Origin: an uncultured Elusimicrobiales bacterium
Lineage (GTDB): Bacteria > Elusimicrobiota > Elusimicrobia > Elusimicrobiales > Elusimicrobiaceae
Length of the DNA stretch: 64,000 nucleotides
NCBI GenBank assembly: GCA_944324115.1
Contig: CALUVB010000001.1
Span: 1 to 64,000 of the forward strand
Direction: 5' to 3'
Within the stretch, counting starts at the first letter, position 1; each line of letters begins with the position of its first letter. Positions 26,229-34,815 of this stretch are shown piece after piece. A model generated the notes under the pieces. That model ran no database searches. It had not been told where the DNA came from and saw nothing but the letters and a program-made list of their open reading frames with translations. The position numbers were made by a program, and so were the translations under genes.

Positions 26229-26792
26229 TTATTTCCCGCATTTTTTTAATTGGGCGGCTTTGGCTGCTTTTATTTTTTCCAAAAAAGCGGCCTGCAAATT
26301 AATCTGTTGGTTCAGAGGGGCGGTTTTTAAATGGCAAATGCCGATAGCCACGGCGTCTGCCACATCGTCTGGTTCTGGTTTTTTGTCTAAGTTAAGCGTC
26401 AGCTGTACCATGCGCTGTACTTGTTTTTTATCGGCGGCGCCCGTACCGCATAAAATCATTTTTACTCGTTTAGGCGGATAAAAAGAGATTGCTTTTCCAG
26501 CCTGTTCGCACGCCAGAATGATAACGCCGCGCGTCATAACGGTGTTGGCCATAGTGACGGCGCGTTTTAAAAAAAAGTTTTGCTCCATAGCCACTTGGTC
26601 CGGGGTATAATCGGAAAGAATTTTTTGTAATTCTTGGTAAATATAAAGCAGACGCTTGGCCAAGTCCTGCCCCGTTTGGGTATGTATCAGCCCGCACGCC
26701 ACCAAAGACAGAGCGGCGCGTTCGCTGCGTTTTACAATGGCCCAGCCGGTGCGGTCCAAGCCGGGGTCTATACCCAATATTACGGATTGCAT
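26229..26792 (-). CDS. ruvC: Holliday junction resolvase RuvC
   Basis: 187 residues. Endonuclease cutting Holliday junctions symmetrically. Catalytic acids visible: D9 in LGIDPGLDRTGWAIV, Glu in VAMEQNFF (~69) and the Asp pair in PDDVADAVAIGICH. The C-terminus has an extra Lys/Ala-rich tail of about 25 residues. A TAAAAT box six bases upstream of the ATG suggests leaderless transcription starting right after the yebC terminator. Confidence 0.96.
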   Translation of the reverse strand: MQSVILGIDPGLDRTGWAIVKRSERAALSLVACGLIHTQTGQDLAKRLLYIYQELQKILSDYTPDQVAMEQNFFLKRAVTMANTVMTRGVIILACEQAGKAISFYPPKRVKMILCGTGAADKKQVQRMVQLTLNLDKKPEPDDVADAVAIGICHLKTAPLNQQINLQAAFLEKIKAAKAAQLKKCGK

Positions 26793-26798
26793 AGTCTT

Positions 26799-26804
26799 AT
26801 TTTA
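26799..26804 (-). promoter_or_regulatory. -10 box of ruvC, leaderless start
   Basis: TAAAAT on the minus strand, six bases before the ATG at 26792; it abuts the T-tail of the yebC terminator. Confidence 0.5.
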
Positions 26805-26840
26805 AACAAACCGCCCGTTTCCGGTAAAGGTCACGGGCGG
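26804..26840 (-). terminator. Terminator after yebC
   Basis: Stem CCGCCCGT (26811-26818)/ACGGGCGG (26833-26840), followed on the minus strand by TTTGTTTAAA. Confidence 0.75.
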
Positions 26841-26859
26841 ATTGAAAGTAATGGAAAAA

Positions 26860-27615
26860 CTATTTATCCAGTTTGGCCATAATATCATCGGGGATATTAT
26901 AGTTGGAGTAAACGTTTTTCGTGTCGTCGTGGTCGTCAAGTTCTTCAATCATATTCAATAAAGATTCAGCCACATGTTCATCAGTGATATTCACTTCCGT
27001 ATCGGGCAGCATAGTCAGCTCAGCCGATTCGGGGGTGATACCTTTGTCTTCAATGGCTTTTTTGACGGCTTCAAAAGTTGCATCCGGCGCAGTGATTACT
27101 TCGTAAGCGTCTCCTTCCGTACGCACGTCTTCTGCGCCGGCTTCCAACGCCAAATTCATCAAATCATCTTCTCCGATAGCCTCTTTAGCTACGACGATAA
27201 CACCTTTGTTTTTAAACATATACGATACACAGCCGGAAGTGCCGATAGAGCCGCCGCGGCTGGTGAAAATTTTGCGGATTTCCGCAAACGTGCGGTTTTT
27301 ATTGTCTGTAGTGCATTCCACAATAACAGCAGTGGAACCCGGCCCATAGCCTTCATAAGTGATTTCTTCATAAGAAACACCCGGCAGCTGACCGGTGCCT
27401 TTCATAATGGCGCGTTTGACGTTATCAGAAGGCATGTTCGCTGCGCGAGCATCGTCCATGGCTTTGCGCAGGCGGGGGTTTTGATCCGGGTTACCGCCGC
27501 TCATTTTGGCGGCGATGGTGATTTCTCTTAAAATTTTGGTAAATACTTTGCCTTTTTTGGCGTCTACGAGGGCCTTTTTGTGTTTAATACCGGCCCAGTG
27601 TGAATGTCCACCCAT
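26860..27615 (-). CDS. YebC/PmpR family protein (transcription or translation regulator)
   Basis: 251 residues. MGGHSHWAGIKHKKALVDAK, the basic KVFTKILREITIAAK, and the acidic YEGYGPGSTAVIVECTTDNKNRT are the three-domain YebC signature. Members bind DNA near quorum-sensing or ruv genes, and some relieve ribosome stalling at proline runs. Adjacent ruvC is a common context. AAGGAGC lies before the ATG and an extended -10 further up. Confidence 0.95.
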   Translation of the reverse strand: MGGHSHWAGIKHKKALVDAKKGKVFTKILREITIAAKMSGGNPDQNPRLRKAMDDARAANMPSDNVKRAIMKGTGQLPGVSYEEITYEGYGPGSTAVIVECTTDNKNRTFAEIRKIFTSRGGSIGTSGCVSYMFKNKGVIVVAKEAIGEDDLMNLALEAGAEDVRTEGDAYEVITAPDATFEAVKKAIEDKGITPESAELTMLPDTEVNITDEHVAESLLNMIEELDDHDDTKNVYSNYNIPDDIMAKLDK

Positions 27616-27648
27616 GGGTTTGCTCCTTACTGCAAGATTAGATAATTT

Positions 27649-27654
27649 ATTCTA
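27649..27654 (-). promoter_or_regulatory. Extended -10 promoter of yebC
   Basis: TGC-TAGAAT on the minus strand, about 34 bp before the yebC ATG, giving a short leader with an AAGGAGC site. Confidence 0.5.
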
Positions 27655-28012
27655 GCAAATTTTTGCGTGCCCGATATAGGGGCAGGCTGCTGTTTGCAAA
27701 GAGCCGTGGCAACACATTTATCCTATGAGCGGAAAACAAAGACAGACGAAAACGGACTGTTTGATTGGGGAATGTGGAGACATTGGGGCAGCGGGCCGAT
27801 TGAGCGGGCATGAGGCGGTATGGCAGCAAAGTCAGATGATGAGTATGGGTGCCGGGGAGCGGTTGCCGGGCAATGAGGCGGTATGGCGGCGGTAAGGCTG
27901 GGTTGCGGCGCGGCCTTTAGTGTATTTTTTAGTAGGGGTTGGCTGAAGGTTTTGGCTGGCATATTGGGTATATGTCGCGTTGGGGCGCCAAGAGCATAGG
28001 CTCATTTTTATG
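27655..28012. other. Spacer between divergent yebC and alkD, with direct repeat
   Basis: About 360 bp without a supported gene. A near-identical ~20-bp direct repeat ATGAGGCGGTATGGC occurs at 27810-27824 and 27873-27887, with GC-rich sequence around it. Open frames here are short and of odd composition (Pro/Ala/His-rich). Confidence 0.5.
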
Positions 28013-28018
28013 TAAAAT
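28013..28018 (+). promoter_or_regulatory. -10 box of alkD-like gene, leaderless start
   Basis: TAAAAT six bases before the ATG at 28025, without a Shine-Dalgarno. Confidence 0.5.
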
Positions 28019-28024
28019 AATTTC

Positions 28025-28735
28025 ATGAAGTGTTCAAAACAGATCTTACATGCTTTACAGGCCCAAGCCAATTCTGCCCGCGCAGCCGGACAGCAGCGTT
28101 TTTTTAAGACGGGGCCGGGGGAATATGCCCACGGGGACAAATTCCTGGGCTTAACCCTACCCCAAACGCGCGCTTTGGCTAAAAAATGGGCCGCACAGGC
28201 AGATGAAGAAGACCTAAAATCATTGTTTAAAAGTCCTTGGCATGAGGCGCGTGCGGCGGCGGTTTTGCTATTGGTGGAACAATTTGAAAAGAGTAAAACG
28301 GCGGTAGAGAAGAAAAAAGTTTTTGATTTTTATGTGGCTCATTTACCGCAGTGCAATAATTGGGATTTGATTGATATTTCCGTTTATAAAATTATAGGCG
28401 CCTATCTGTATGGACAGAAAGACCGCCGACTGTTTTACCGCTTGGCGCATTCTCACAATTTGTGGGAGCAGCGGGCGGCTATAGTGGGCACGATGTATTT
28501 GGTCAAGCGGGGGGATTTTGCTGTTACGTTGGATTTGGCGCGGCAGTTTTGCAGCCACCCTCATGAATTAATACATAAAGCCACAGGCTGGCTTTTGCGT
28601 GAAGTGGGCAAAAAAGACGAAGCGATTTTATGCGCGTTTTTAGATGAAAATTATTTCCGCATGCCGCGCACGATGCTGCGTTATGGAGTGGAGCGGCTGC
28701 CAGCCGAGAAAAAGAGATTATATATGGCAAAATAA
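28025..28735 (+). CDS. DNA alkylation repair protein, AlkD family
   Basis: 236 residues of HEAT-like helices. AlkD is a glycosylase that excises positively charged alkylated bases without base flipping. Landmarks: FFKTGPGEYAHGDKFLGL, QCNNWDLIDISVYKIIG (catalytic Asp region), NLWEQRAAIVGTMYLVKRGDF (DNA-binding Trp/Arg) and HKATGWLLREVGKKD. Divergent from yebC and the ruv genes, so the context is DNA repair. Leaderless start predicted; ends at its own terminator, monocistronic. Confidence 0.94.
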   Translation: MKCSKQILHALQAQANSARAAGQQRFFKTGPGEYAHGDKFLGLTLPQTRALAKKWAAQADEEDLKSLFKSPWHEARAAAVLLLVEQFEKSKTAVEKKKVFDFYVAHLPQCNNWDLIDISVYKIIGAYLYGQKDRRLFYRLAHSHNLWEQRAAIVGTMYLVKRGDFAVTLDLARQFCSHPHELIHKATGWLLREVGKKDEAILCAFLDENYFRMPRTMLRYGVERLPAEKKRLYMAK

Positions 28736-28737
28736 AA

Positions 28738-28758
28738 TCCGCCTGCTGGCGGGTTTTT
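28738..28758 (+). terminator. Terminator after the AlkD-family gene
   Basis: Short stem CCGCC/GGCGG with TGCT loop, then GTTTTT. Confidence 0.75.
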
Positions 28759-29113
28759 AGTATATAAATATTCCGGTTAAAGGAATGTGGATTGATGCTG
28801 CCTGGTGACTATTTTAAAAGTGCCAAATTAGGTTTGTGAATTGGGAAATTAAAATAGAGCGCACAAAATAATGCCCGATTGGCAAGACATCAAAAATAGC
28901 AGAAAAGGTAATCATAACAAAGTGTTTTCTTTTGCGGTAGTATACAAAGCCGACCTTGTTTATCACCTGCTGCGGGCAAAACCAAGCAGAATATGCCCGG
29001 AGGAAAATGGGAACATTTCTGTAAAAAACTGGTAGTGTCTCTTTAGCAAAAAGCATTCCCTGCGTTTTGCATTGTTTCCGTTTTGTTCCTTCTCTGTATA
29101 GGGGAAATGAGCA
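28759..29113. other. AT-rich spacer, no gene supported
   Basis: About 355 bp. An 80-codon open frame exists on the minus strand (28814-29056) but has no family resemblance or ribosome-binding site I can support. No hairpin or repeat stands out. Confidence 0.5.
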
Positions 29114-29114
29114 T

Positions 29115-29145
29115 AAAAAACCCCTTCTATTGCCAGAAAGGGTTT
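29115..29145 (-). terminator. Terminator after tRNA-Arg
   Basis: Stem AAACCCCTTCT/AGAAAGGGTTT, followed on the minus strand by further T residues. Confidence 0.8.
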
Positions 29146-29156
29146 GTATAGTAAAG

Positions 29157-29229
29157 TGCCCCGTGCGGGATTCGAACCCGAACCACCGGTTCCGAAGACC
29201 GGTACTCTATCCAGTTGAGCTAACGGGGC
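29157..29229 (-). tRNA. tRNA-Arg (anticodon TCG)
   Basis: Acceptor GCCCCGT/ACGGGGC, D-arm GCTC..GAGT, anticodon stem CCGGT/ACCGG around CTTCGGA (anticodon TCG), T-arm with GTTCGAATC. Discriminator A; the CCA end is not encoded and must be added by the CCA enzyme at 31.0 kb. Confidence 0.95.
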
Positions 29230-29349
29230 AAAAATTCCGGCCCAAGGGCCATGCTTTCTTATTTTAGCATTTTTATGAGGGACAGCAGACGCGGTATGCC
29301 CGGCAGCGGGTTGTCTGCGGAGTTTGGTCTGGTTTTAACCTGGCTGTTT

Positions 29350-30252
29350 TTACTTGCGCGAGGAGAGCGGCTCCGGGTGTACAGTAACAAAAGTTCCCGC
29401 CCCAAAACGTTCCCGCAGGTGTTGTTCCACTTGTTCTGTAATATCATGCACCCGCACGAAGGGGGTGTCGTCTGCTACATAGATGTGCAATTCTATGGCC
29501 GCATTGGGGCCAATGCGCCGGGTTTTAATTTCATGCGGTTCTACCACATGAGGCACGCGGGCACAGAGCAGGCGTATTTCTCCTTCTGCTTGAGCGCCTA
29601 AGGACCCGTCAGAAAGCTCCTGCCAAACGTTTTTTAAAATCTGCCACGCGGCTTCAAAAATAAAGAAGCTGACTACCACCGCCGCCAGCGGGTCCAGCAC
29701 AGTCCACTTTGGTCCTAAAAAATAAGCTCCCGCAATTCCGGCCAGTGTACCAATGGAAGAAAACGCATCAGAACGATGATGCCAGGCATTAGCCAGCAGG
29801 GCTTGGCTGTCTATTTTTTTGGCGGCGTGTACTGTATAGCGGTATAACCATTCTTTAACTATAATGGAAACAAATGCCGCCGCCAATGCAATAAAGCCCG
29901 GCGCAGACAAACTACGCCCTTGGGCTACAGAGGCAATACTGTTGACACCGCTTGACAAAATTTTAATACCCACTGCCGCCAATGCCAACGCAATTACCGC
30001 CGTGGCCAATGTTTCAAAACGCCCATGACCATAGGCGTGGTCCGCATCGGCGGGTTTAGCGGAAAAACGCAGACTGACCAGCACCACAATATCGGTGGCA
30101 GTGTCAGAAAGAGAATGCACCGCGTCGGCTATCATGGCCGCGCTGTGGCCCAAAACACCGGCTAAAAATTTTAAAATGGTCAGAATTAAATTGACGGCCA
30201 GTCCTTGCAGTGTTACGGAACGGGCTTGTTTTTCCCTATTGTTTGACTTCAT
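29350..30252 (-). CDS. Cation diffusion facilitator (CDF) metal efflux transporter
   Basis: 300 residues. Six helices with the two metal-site motifs: DAVHSLSDTATD in TM2 and HHRSDAFSSIG in TM5 (HxxxD, as in Zn-type members). The C-terminal cytoplasmic domain (~210-300) ends in histidine-containing strands (VHDITEQVEQHL, VTVHPEP). Exports Zn, Fe, Mn or a similar divalent metal by proton antiport; the exact metal cannot be read. No Shine-Dalgarno; TACAAT seven bases before the ATG suggests a leaderless start. Confidence 0.95.
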   Translation of the reverse strand: MKSNNREKQARSVTLQGLAVNLILTILKFLAGVLGHSAAMIADAVHSLSDTATDIVVLVSLRFSAKPADADHAYGHGRFETLATAVIALALAAVGIKILSSGVNSIASVAQGRSLSAPGFIALAAAFVSIIVKEWLYRYTVHAAKKIDSQALLANAWHHRSDAFSSIGTLAGIAGAYFLGPKWTVLDPLAAVVVSFFIFEAAWQILKNVWQELSDGSLGAQAEGEIRLLCARVPHVVEPHEIKTRRIGPNAAIELHIYVADDTPFVRVHDITEQVEQHLRERFGAGTFVTVHPEPLSSRK

Positions 30253-30259
30253 ATATACT

Positions 30260-30265
30260 ATTGTA
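30260..30265 (-). promoter_or_regulatory. -10 box of the CDF gene, leaderless start
   Basis: TACAAT on the minus strand, seven bases before the ATG at 30252. Confidence 0.45.
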
Positions 30266-30368
30266 CAAAAGCTGATAAATGAATAAAATAGATAGTAAAA
30301 ATAGATTAGTCTTTTTGATAAAGAAAATTAAGTGGAATAAAATAATATTTATTTGCTATAAAGAGAAT

Positions 30369-31007
30369 ATGAAATCAGTCAAATTTCCCGAAATGTTAGT
30401 GTGCCCCAACGGCTGCGAACCTTTTGAAGCGGACCGTTGGTCTTTTATCAATGTTACCCATACTCCGGAACTGAAAGATGCGGCTCTGGGCGGGGAGCTG
30501 AATTTGTTTTGTTGCCCCCAATGCAATACTTTTTTTCATGCGGATACGGATTTGATTTATTTAGATGAGCAGGCGGCGTTGTTGGTTTTTGTATTCTCGG
30601 ACAAAAACCGCCGCAATAAAAAAGAGTTGCTCGCCAAAATGGAAAAAGATTACGCTGTGCTGAAAGATTCTCTTTTTAAACAAATGAAATTGGATTTTGG
30701 ACCGATGTATGTATTTGGTCTGGAAGAATTAAAAGAAGTGGTGCTGCGCGAACAGCAACGCACTGACGAGTCGGAAGCTATAGCGGCGGCCGCCGCCGCA
30801 CTGGGAATGAAAGTGGCCCGTTTGGCCCCCCAGTGGGCGCGGCAACATCACAGTCCGCTGTATGTGGCTGTTGGGGGAGATGAGACGGCGGGGGGATATG
30901 CTGCCGCTGCCCGCAAAGTGCTGCAATCGGGGCTGAAGAGTCCGCTTTTGGCGCATTTTGCCGAAATTATGGAGGGGGAAGGCGCGTCAGCGCCTAATGT
31001 GTTATGA
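30369..31007 (+). CDS. CpXC-domain protein (predicted metal-binding, unknown role)
   Basis: 212 residues from the ATG at 30369. Two Cys pairs, LVCPNGCEPFEA and LFCCPQCNTFFHAD, form a likely zinc ribbon typical of CpXC domains, followed by a segment rich in acidic and aromatic residues. The middle is charged, then an Ala-rich stretch (~138-145) and a C-terminal part of unknown fold. The frame is open 90 bp further upstream, but that part is AT-rich, Lys/Ile-biased and lacks a start signal, so I reject it. The ATG of the CCA enzyme overlaps its stop by 4 bp, so the two are coupled. Confidence 0.8.
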   Translation: MKSVKFPEMLVCPNGCEPFEADRWSFINVTHTPELKDAALGGELNLFCCPQCNTFFHADTDLIYLDEQAALLVFVFSDKNRRNKKELLAKMEKDYAVLKDSLFKQMKLDFGPMYVFGLEELKEVVLREQQRTDESEAIAAAAAALGMKVARLAPQWARQHHSPLYVAVGGDETAGGYAAAARKVLQSGLKSPLLAHFAEIMEGEGASAPNVL

Positions 31008-32107
31008 TACCGAGAAAATATAAGGGACTGTTACAACCCATTGGTGCCTATGCCGATAAATTAGGTATAAAAGCTTGGGTGGTGGGGGGAGCCGTACGGG
31101 ATTTCTATTTAGGCAGAGACACCAAGGATATAGACTTAACCTTTGAAGGATCGGTGGAATCCATAGCCGGGTTCTGCGTGAAAAAGTGGGGTGGGGAAAA
31201 ACGGAGATTTTCCCAGTTCAATACATACCGGGTTGCTTTGCAAGACGGTCTGAAGCTGGATTTGGTGCAGGCCCGCAAAGAATATTATGCTCGGCCGGGC
31301 GCATTGCCGGAGGTAACTCCTTCTACGATTAAAGAGGATTTGTTCCGGCGTGATTTTACGGCTAATGCATGGGCGTTGAGCATTTTGCCCAAGAACTTCG
31401 GACACTCTTATGACCCGTTTGGTGCACAAAAAGCCATAGATAAAGGCGTGATTAAAATCCTGCATGACAAAAGTTTTTCAGATGATCCCACCCGCCTTTA
31501 CCGGGCTGCGCGTTTTGCGGGGCGTTTCGGTTGGGAGATAGAGCGCAACACAGCCCGCCTTATGCAAGATGCCAGCCGGGAGGAATATCCGCTGGTTTTG
31601 TCGCGGGAGCGGATTCGGCAGGAGTTTATTAAAGTGTTGGAAGAGAAAAAATTGCACGAGGTGTTTGATGTGTTGGAAAAGTATGATCTGTTGCAATTTG
31701 TTTATCCGGGGATAACATGGGGGCCGGCCCTGCTGAAAGGAAAAAGTATAGAAGCCAAACTGGGGATTTGTGCCTGTTTGCTGGGGGCGAGCGGTTCGGA
31801 GTTTTTATTGCATTTGCATTTGCCTAAAGAAACCGTACATGAACTGTTGGGAGCGTGGACCGTGTATGACGGGCAGAAATCTCCCACGTCGCCTTTGAGT
31901 GGGTTGCAGGAAGAAATCCTGCGTGCGGCATGCCCAGGGCTCAAACGTACTGCTTTGGAGCCTTGTTTTGTAAAAGGGCGTGAACTGCGGGAGCTGGGCT
32001 TGAGTGGGCGAAAAATATCTACCGCTATAGAGCGTTTTTGTAAACTGCAATGGCAAGGACGTATTGCAAACCGAGAGCAGGCACTGGAATTTTTGGAACG
32101 CGGATAA
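31004..32107 (+). CDS. CCA tRNA nucleotidyltransferase / poly(A) polymerase family
   Basis: 367 residues. Class II nucleotidyltransferase. VVGGAVRDFYLGRDTKDIDLTFEG holds the GG and DxD catalytic motifs. RRDFTANAWAL, DDPTRLYRAARFAGRFGWEIE and the ERIRQEFIKVL helix are shared by CCA enzymes and poly(A) polymerases. CCA addition is the likely role because tRNA-Arg, tRNA-Leu and tmRNA in this window lack an encoded CCA. The second half is less conserved and has no HD domain motif. Ends at a strong terminator. Confidence 0.92.
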   Translation: MIPRKYKGLLQPIGAYADKLGIKAWVVGGAVRDFYLGRDTKDIDLTFEGSVESIAGFCVKKWGGEKRRFSQFNTYRVALQDGLKLDLVQARKEYYARPGALPEVTPSTIKEDLFRRDFTANAWALSILPKNFGHSYDPFGAQKAIDKGVIKILHDKSFSDDPTRLYRAARFAGRFGWEIERNTARLMQDASREEYPLVLSRERIRQEFIKVLEEKKLHEVFDVLEKYDLLQFVYPGITWGPALLKGKSIEAKLGICACLLGASGSEFLLHLHLPKETVHELLGAWTVYDGQKSPTSPLSGLQEEILRAACPGLKRTALEPCFVKGRELRELGLSGRKISTAIERFCKLQWQGRIANREQALEFLERG

Positions 32108-32126
32108 AAACTGAAAAAGAGAAATT

Positions 32127-32162
32127 AACACCCTGTCGTTATACAAACGGCAGGGTGTTTTA
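32127..32162 (+). terminator. Terminator after the CCA enzyme
   Basis: 14-bp stem AACACCCTGTCGTT/AACGGCAGGGTGTT (with G-U pairs), then T-tail. Confidence 0.9.
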
Positions 32163-32180
32163 TGTGCAGCGGAAGGAGAG

Positions 32181-32726
32181 TTATTTCCCTTTTTGGTAAT
32201 AAATTTCTTTTTTGGTTTTGTCTGCGGTTTCTTCTCCGGCTAGCGCAGTTAGAATGGCAAAGCCAAAATCTATAGTGGCGGCGGCGCTTTTGCCTGTGAT
32301 AATGCGCCCGTCTGTGACGGCGTAGTCCTCTTTATAATTGCCGCCAAAATCAGCGTTCATGGCGGTAAAGCAGGTGTAGTTTTTGCCTTTTAAATAGCCA
32401 GCCCGGCCCAGAATAGTCGGTCCGGCGCAAATGGCGCAGAGATAGCGGCCGGTATCGTCAAAATCGCGCAGCAGCTGCTGCACTTCTGCGCTGGCTTCCA
32501 ATGCTTTCCATTGAGGGCCGCCAGGCAAAATCAGCGCGGCGTAATGTTCGTCTTTAAAATCCGAAAAAGGTTTCAAAGCACAGCAGGTTAGACCAAAACG
32601 GCCGGTGGCTTTGTCCCCGCGCAGGCTGTACACATCTACATCTAATCCGCCGCGGCGCAAAATAGCATAAGTGCCTACGGCTTCTATTTCTTCAAATCCA
32701 TCGGTTACAATCATACATACTTTCAT
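32181..32726 (-). CDS. DJ-1/PfpI family protein
   Basis: 181 residues from the ATG at 32726, which follows GGAGAAG; a longer open frame upstream overlaps the neighbouring gene and is rejected. MKVCMIVTDGFEEIEAVG carries the conserved Glu, and LCAICAGPTILGRAG holds the nucleophile-elbow Cys. VITGKSAAATIDFGFAIL is the family C-terminus. Members are glyoxalases, deglycases or chaperones in carbonyl stress; the activity here is not known. Coupled to the Cys-rich gene upstream (1-bp gap), suggesting a shared redox-stress role. Confidence 0.93.
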   Translation of the reverse strand: MKVCMIVTDGFEEIEAVGTYAILRRGGLDVDVYSLRGDKATGRFGLTCCALKPFSDFKDEHYAALILPGGPQWKALEASAEVQQLLRDFDDTGRYLCAICAGPTILGRAGYLKGKNYTCFTAMNADFGGNYKEDYAVTDGRIITGKSAAATIDFGFAILTALAGEETADKTKKEIYYQKGK

Positions 32727-32727
32727 A

Positions 32728-33183
32728 TTATTCTTCTCCTTCGCTTCGTTGTTCATAGGGCTCAAACTGCCCCGCAAAGAGTATATCTTCCACAATGCGT
32801 GCACAATCGGCCACACAGCCGCGGCAGGAGCGCAGGCGGTCTGTCTTTCCGTCACTGCCGCGCAATTTGGCGCAGGAGCAGGTGCCGTTCCATGTTTCAA
32901 ATTTTTCCGTCATGCTGCGGCCTAAATCAAAGGTGGCAAATTTGGAAGCGGGGTTTTGCATGTTGGCGTCGCTGTTTTTAAGGCCCGCCAACATCAGCAT
33001 GGCGCAGACGGAGCCGCAGGTTTCGTATCTTTTGGCCATGCCCAGTCCAAAGGCTTCTATGGCGCGAAAAGCAGTCTTTTCATTCATGTCCAACAAATCA
33101 CAATAGGTGCAAGCTACCGCCTGTGCGCAATTATATCCGTTTTTATGGCGCTCTTTGGCGTCTTTGACTCTAGATTTCATCAT
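32728..33183 (-). CDS. C_GCAxxG_C_C family redox-type protein
   Basis: 151 residues. GYNCAQAVACTYC, then TCGSVCAMLMLAG, then CSCAKLRGSDG and CRGCVADCARIVED fit the C-GCAxxG-C-C family, whose Cys residues suggest a metal or redox centre; these proteins are common in anaerobes and their role is unknown. At least eleven Cys are present. AAGGAG lies before the ATG. Coupled to the DJ-1 gene downstream. Confidence 0.85.
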   Translation of the reverse strand: MMKSRVKDAKERHKNGYNCAQAVACTYCDLLDMNEKTAFRAIEAFGLGMAKRYETCGSVCAMLMLAGLKNSDANMQNPASKFATFDLGRSMTEKFETWNGTCSCAKLRGSDGKTDRLRSCRGCVADCARIVEDILFAGQFEPYEQRSEGEE

Positions 33184-33352
33184 AATTTTCTCCTTAAAAT
33201 TTCAAATAAACGCTTTGGCATCTCTGCCAGGTTCGTCCTCGGCAGCCTGCTCCCTTACTTGGCATCAAACTGGCGCTTTAGACAGAGTGCTTTTTATCTT
33301 GGGCGGAGTCGGAAAAGCTCCCCCGTCAAAGAGACGGGTGCGTTGGGCAGTT

Positions 33353-34810
33353 TTATGCACCTGTCACTGCATGCGGCAAAGTGCATTTTTTGCTGATAAT
33401 CAGCCACGCCACCAGCGGATACATACACAAGAGCCCTACTTTTAACTGCAATAACTGCCAAGGGGTAAAGCTTTTTGCTGCCAGCCATACACAGGCCGCT
33501 ATGGCGGCTGTTAAAAACAACAAAAGCCCCAGCCGTACATATTGATATGGCAGGGGATATACTTTTTGCGTGAAAGCAAACAAACAACCCGCCATTACCG
33601 CATAGCTGCAGGCCACGGCCCAGCCCGCACCTATAATCCCCACGCGGGGCACCAGCATCAGGTTGACGGTGATGCTGGTGGCGGCCCCTGCCAGCGTAAT
33701 CCACATGAGCACGCGGGAGCGTTTGGTCATGACGGGCCCAACCATAAAATTAATATACAGCCCATAAAAGAAATAGCCCGTCAATACCAGCGGTATGACG
33801 GAAAGTCCGCCCCAGTACTGCGGCGCAATTAAGTGAAAAGAGCCAAAGATATTGCTGCGGATAATGTCGGGCATTAACAGCGAAAGCCCCAGCAACACCC
33901 ACGCCGCAAACGCGGTAAAGAAAGTCAGCACGCGCGCAAAAAGTGCTTTGGCGTCTGGATCTTTGGCATGGGCGAGAAAAAAGGGCCGCCACGCCTGGTC
34001 AAACATAGATACGATAAGCATCATAAAAACGCCGATTTTAAAATTAGCCTGGTAAATCCCCACCTCAGACAACCCCACCAGCTGCACCAAAATCGGTTTA
34101 TCTATTACGCTGACCAATAAACTGGCCAGCCCGGCAGGCACAAAAGGCCAGGCAAATTTGAGCATTTGTTTTTGCAAAGCCGGATTAAAGCGGCAGGGCT
34201 TGCCTTTGATTTCTTCCCATACAACAGGTGAGAGAAGCAAAAGCGATGTCAGCGAGCCAAAAATATTGGCCCAAAAAATAGACTCCACCCCCAATTTCAG
34301 CACGGCAACGAATAGCACATTGCCCAGCACGTTGACTACAATGGAGGCCGTGCGCACCCCGGCAAAATACCACGCCTGCCGCTGCAGGCGCAGCTTGGTG
34401 AATGGAATCATATTGAGCATGTCTAAGAACAAAATGAATATGGCTAAATAAATCAGCCGTACATTTTCCGCCCCGATGCCTGCCACATAGGCAAGCGGCT
34501 TGGCAACAAAGTACATGAGTATCCCCAGCGCCAGCCCGTAAAACAGCAGGCCGTAGAAACAATGCTGGAACACTTCTTTTTTATTTTTGGCTTCGCTGGC
34601 AAAGCGTAGGTAGCTTTGGTCCATACCAAACAAAAACACTACATTAAGCAGTGCCACCAGCGCAAATACCGACGCCACGATACCATAGTCGGCCGTGGCT
34701 AAATAGTAGGTGTAAAACGGCACCAGACAAAAATTAAGCAGGCGCGCCACGACAGTAGACGTGCCATATACTAACGTTTCTTTACCTAGGCGGATAATGT
34801 CTTTGGTCAT
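33353..34810 (-). CDS. Polysaccharide-biosynthesis flippase (Wzx/MOP superfamily)
   Basis: 485 residues with about 13-14 hydrophobic helices. The start IRLGKETLVYGTSTVVARLLNF and the segment PFYTYYLATADYGIVA are typical of O-antigen/teichoic flippases of the MOP superfamily, which move lipid-linked sugars across the inner membrane. MurJ is less likely because its conserved N-terminal pattern is not seen. No glycosyltransferase lies next to it, so the substrate is unknown. No clear Shine-Dalgarno. A weak hairpin CCCGTC/GACGGG lies after its stop (33320-33337). Confidence 0.9.
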   Translation of the reverse strand: MTKDIIRLGKETLVYGTSTVVARLLNFCLVPFYTYYLATADYGIVASVFALVALLNVVFLFGMDQSYLRFASEAKNKKEVFQHCFYGLLFYGLALGILMYFVAKPLAYVAGIGAENVRLIYLAIFILFLDMLNMIPFTKLRLQRQAWYFAGVRTASIVVNVLGNVLFVAVLKLGVESIFWANIFGSLTSLLLLSPVVWEEIKGKPCRFNPALQKQMLKFAWPFVPAGLASLLVSVIDKPILVQLVGLSEVGIYQANFKIGVFMMLIVSMFDQAWRPFFLAHAKDPDAKALFARVLTFFTAFAAWVLLGLSLLMPDIIRSNIFGSFHLIAPQYWGGLSVIPLVLTGYFFYGLYINFMVGPVMTKRSRVLMWITLAGAATSITVNLMLVPRVGIIGAGWAVACSYAVMAGCLFAFTQKVYPLPYQYVRLGLLLFLTAAIAACVWLAAKSFTPWQLLQLKVGLLCMYPLVAWLIISKKCTLPHAVTGA

Positions 34811-34815
34811 TGTTT

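Noticed and set aside
27723-28140. Pro/Ala/His-rich ORFs opposite the yebC-alkD spacer
   Set aside because: Composition arises from the GC-rich spacer and its direct repeat; no start site or family.
28814-29056. 80-codon minus-strand ORF in the alkD to tRNA-Arg spacer
   Set aside because: No recognisable family, odd aromatic-rich composition, no supported promoter or ribosome site; treated as spacer.
30279-30368. Upstream extension of the CpXC gene
   Set aside because: AT-rich, Lys/Ile-biased, no start signal; the ATG at 30369 fits the domain start better.
32727-32900. N-terminal extension of the DJ-1 protein
   Set aside because: It lies wholly inside the neighbouring C_GCAxxG_C_C gene in another frame; the ATG at 32726 has a good ribosome site and the canonical N-terminus.
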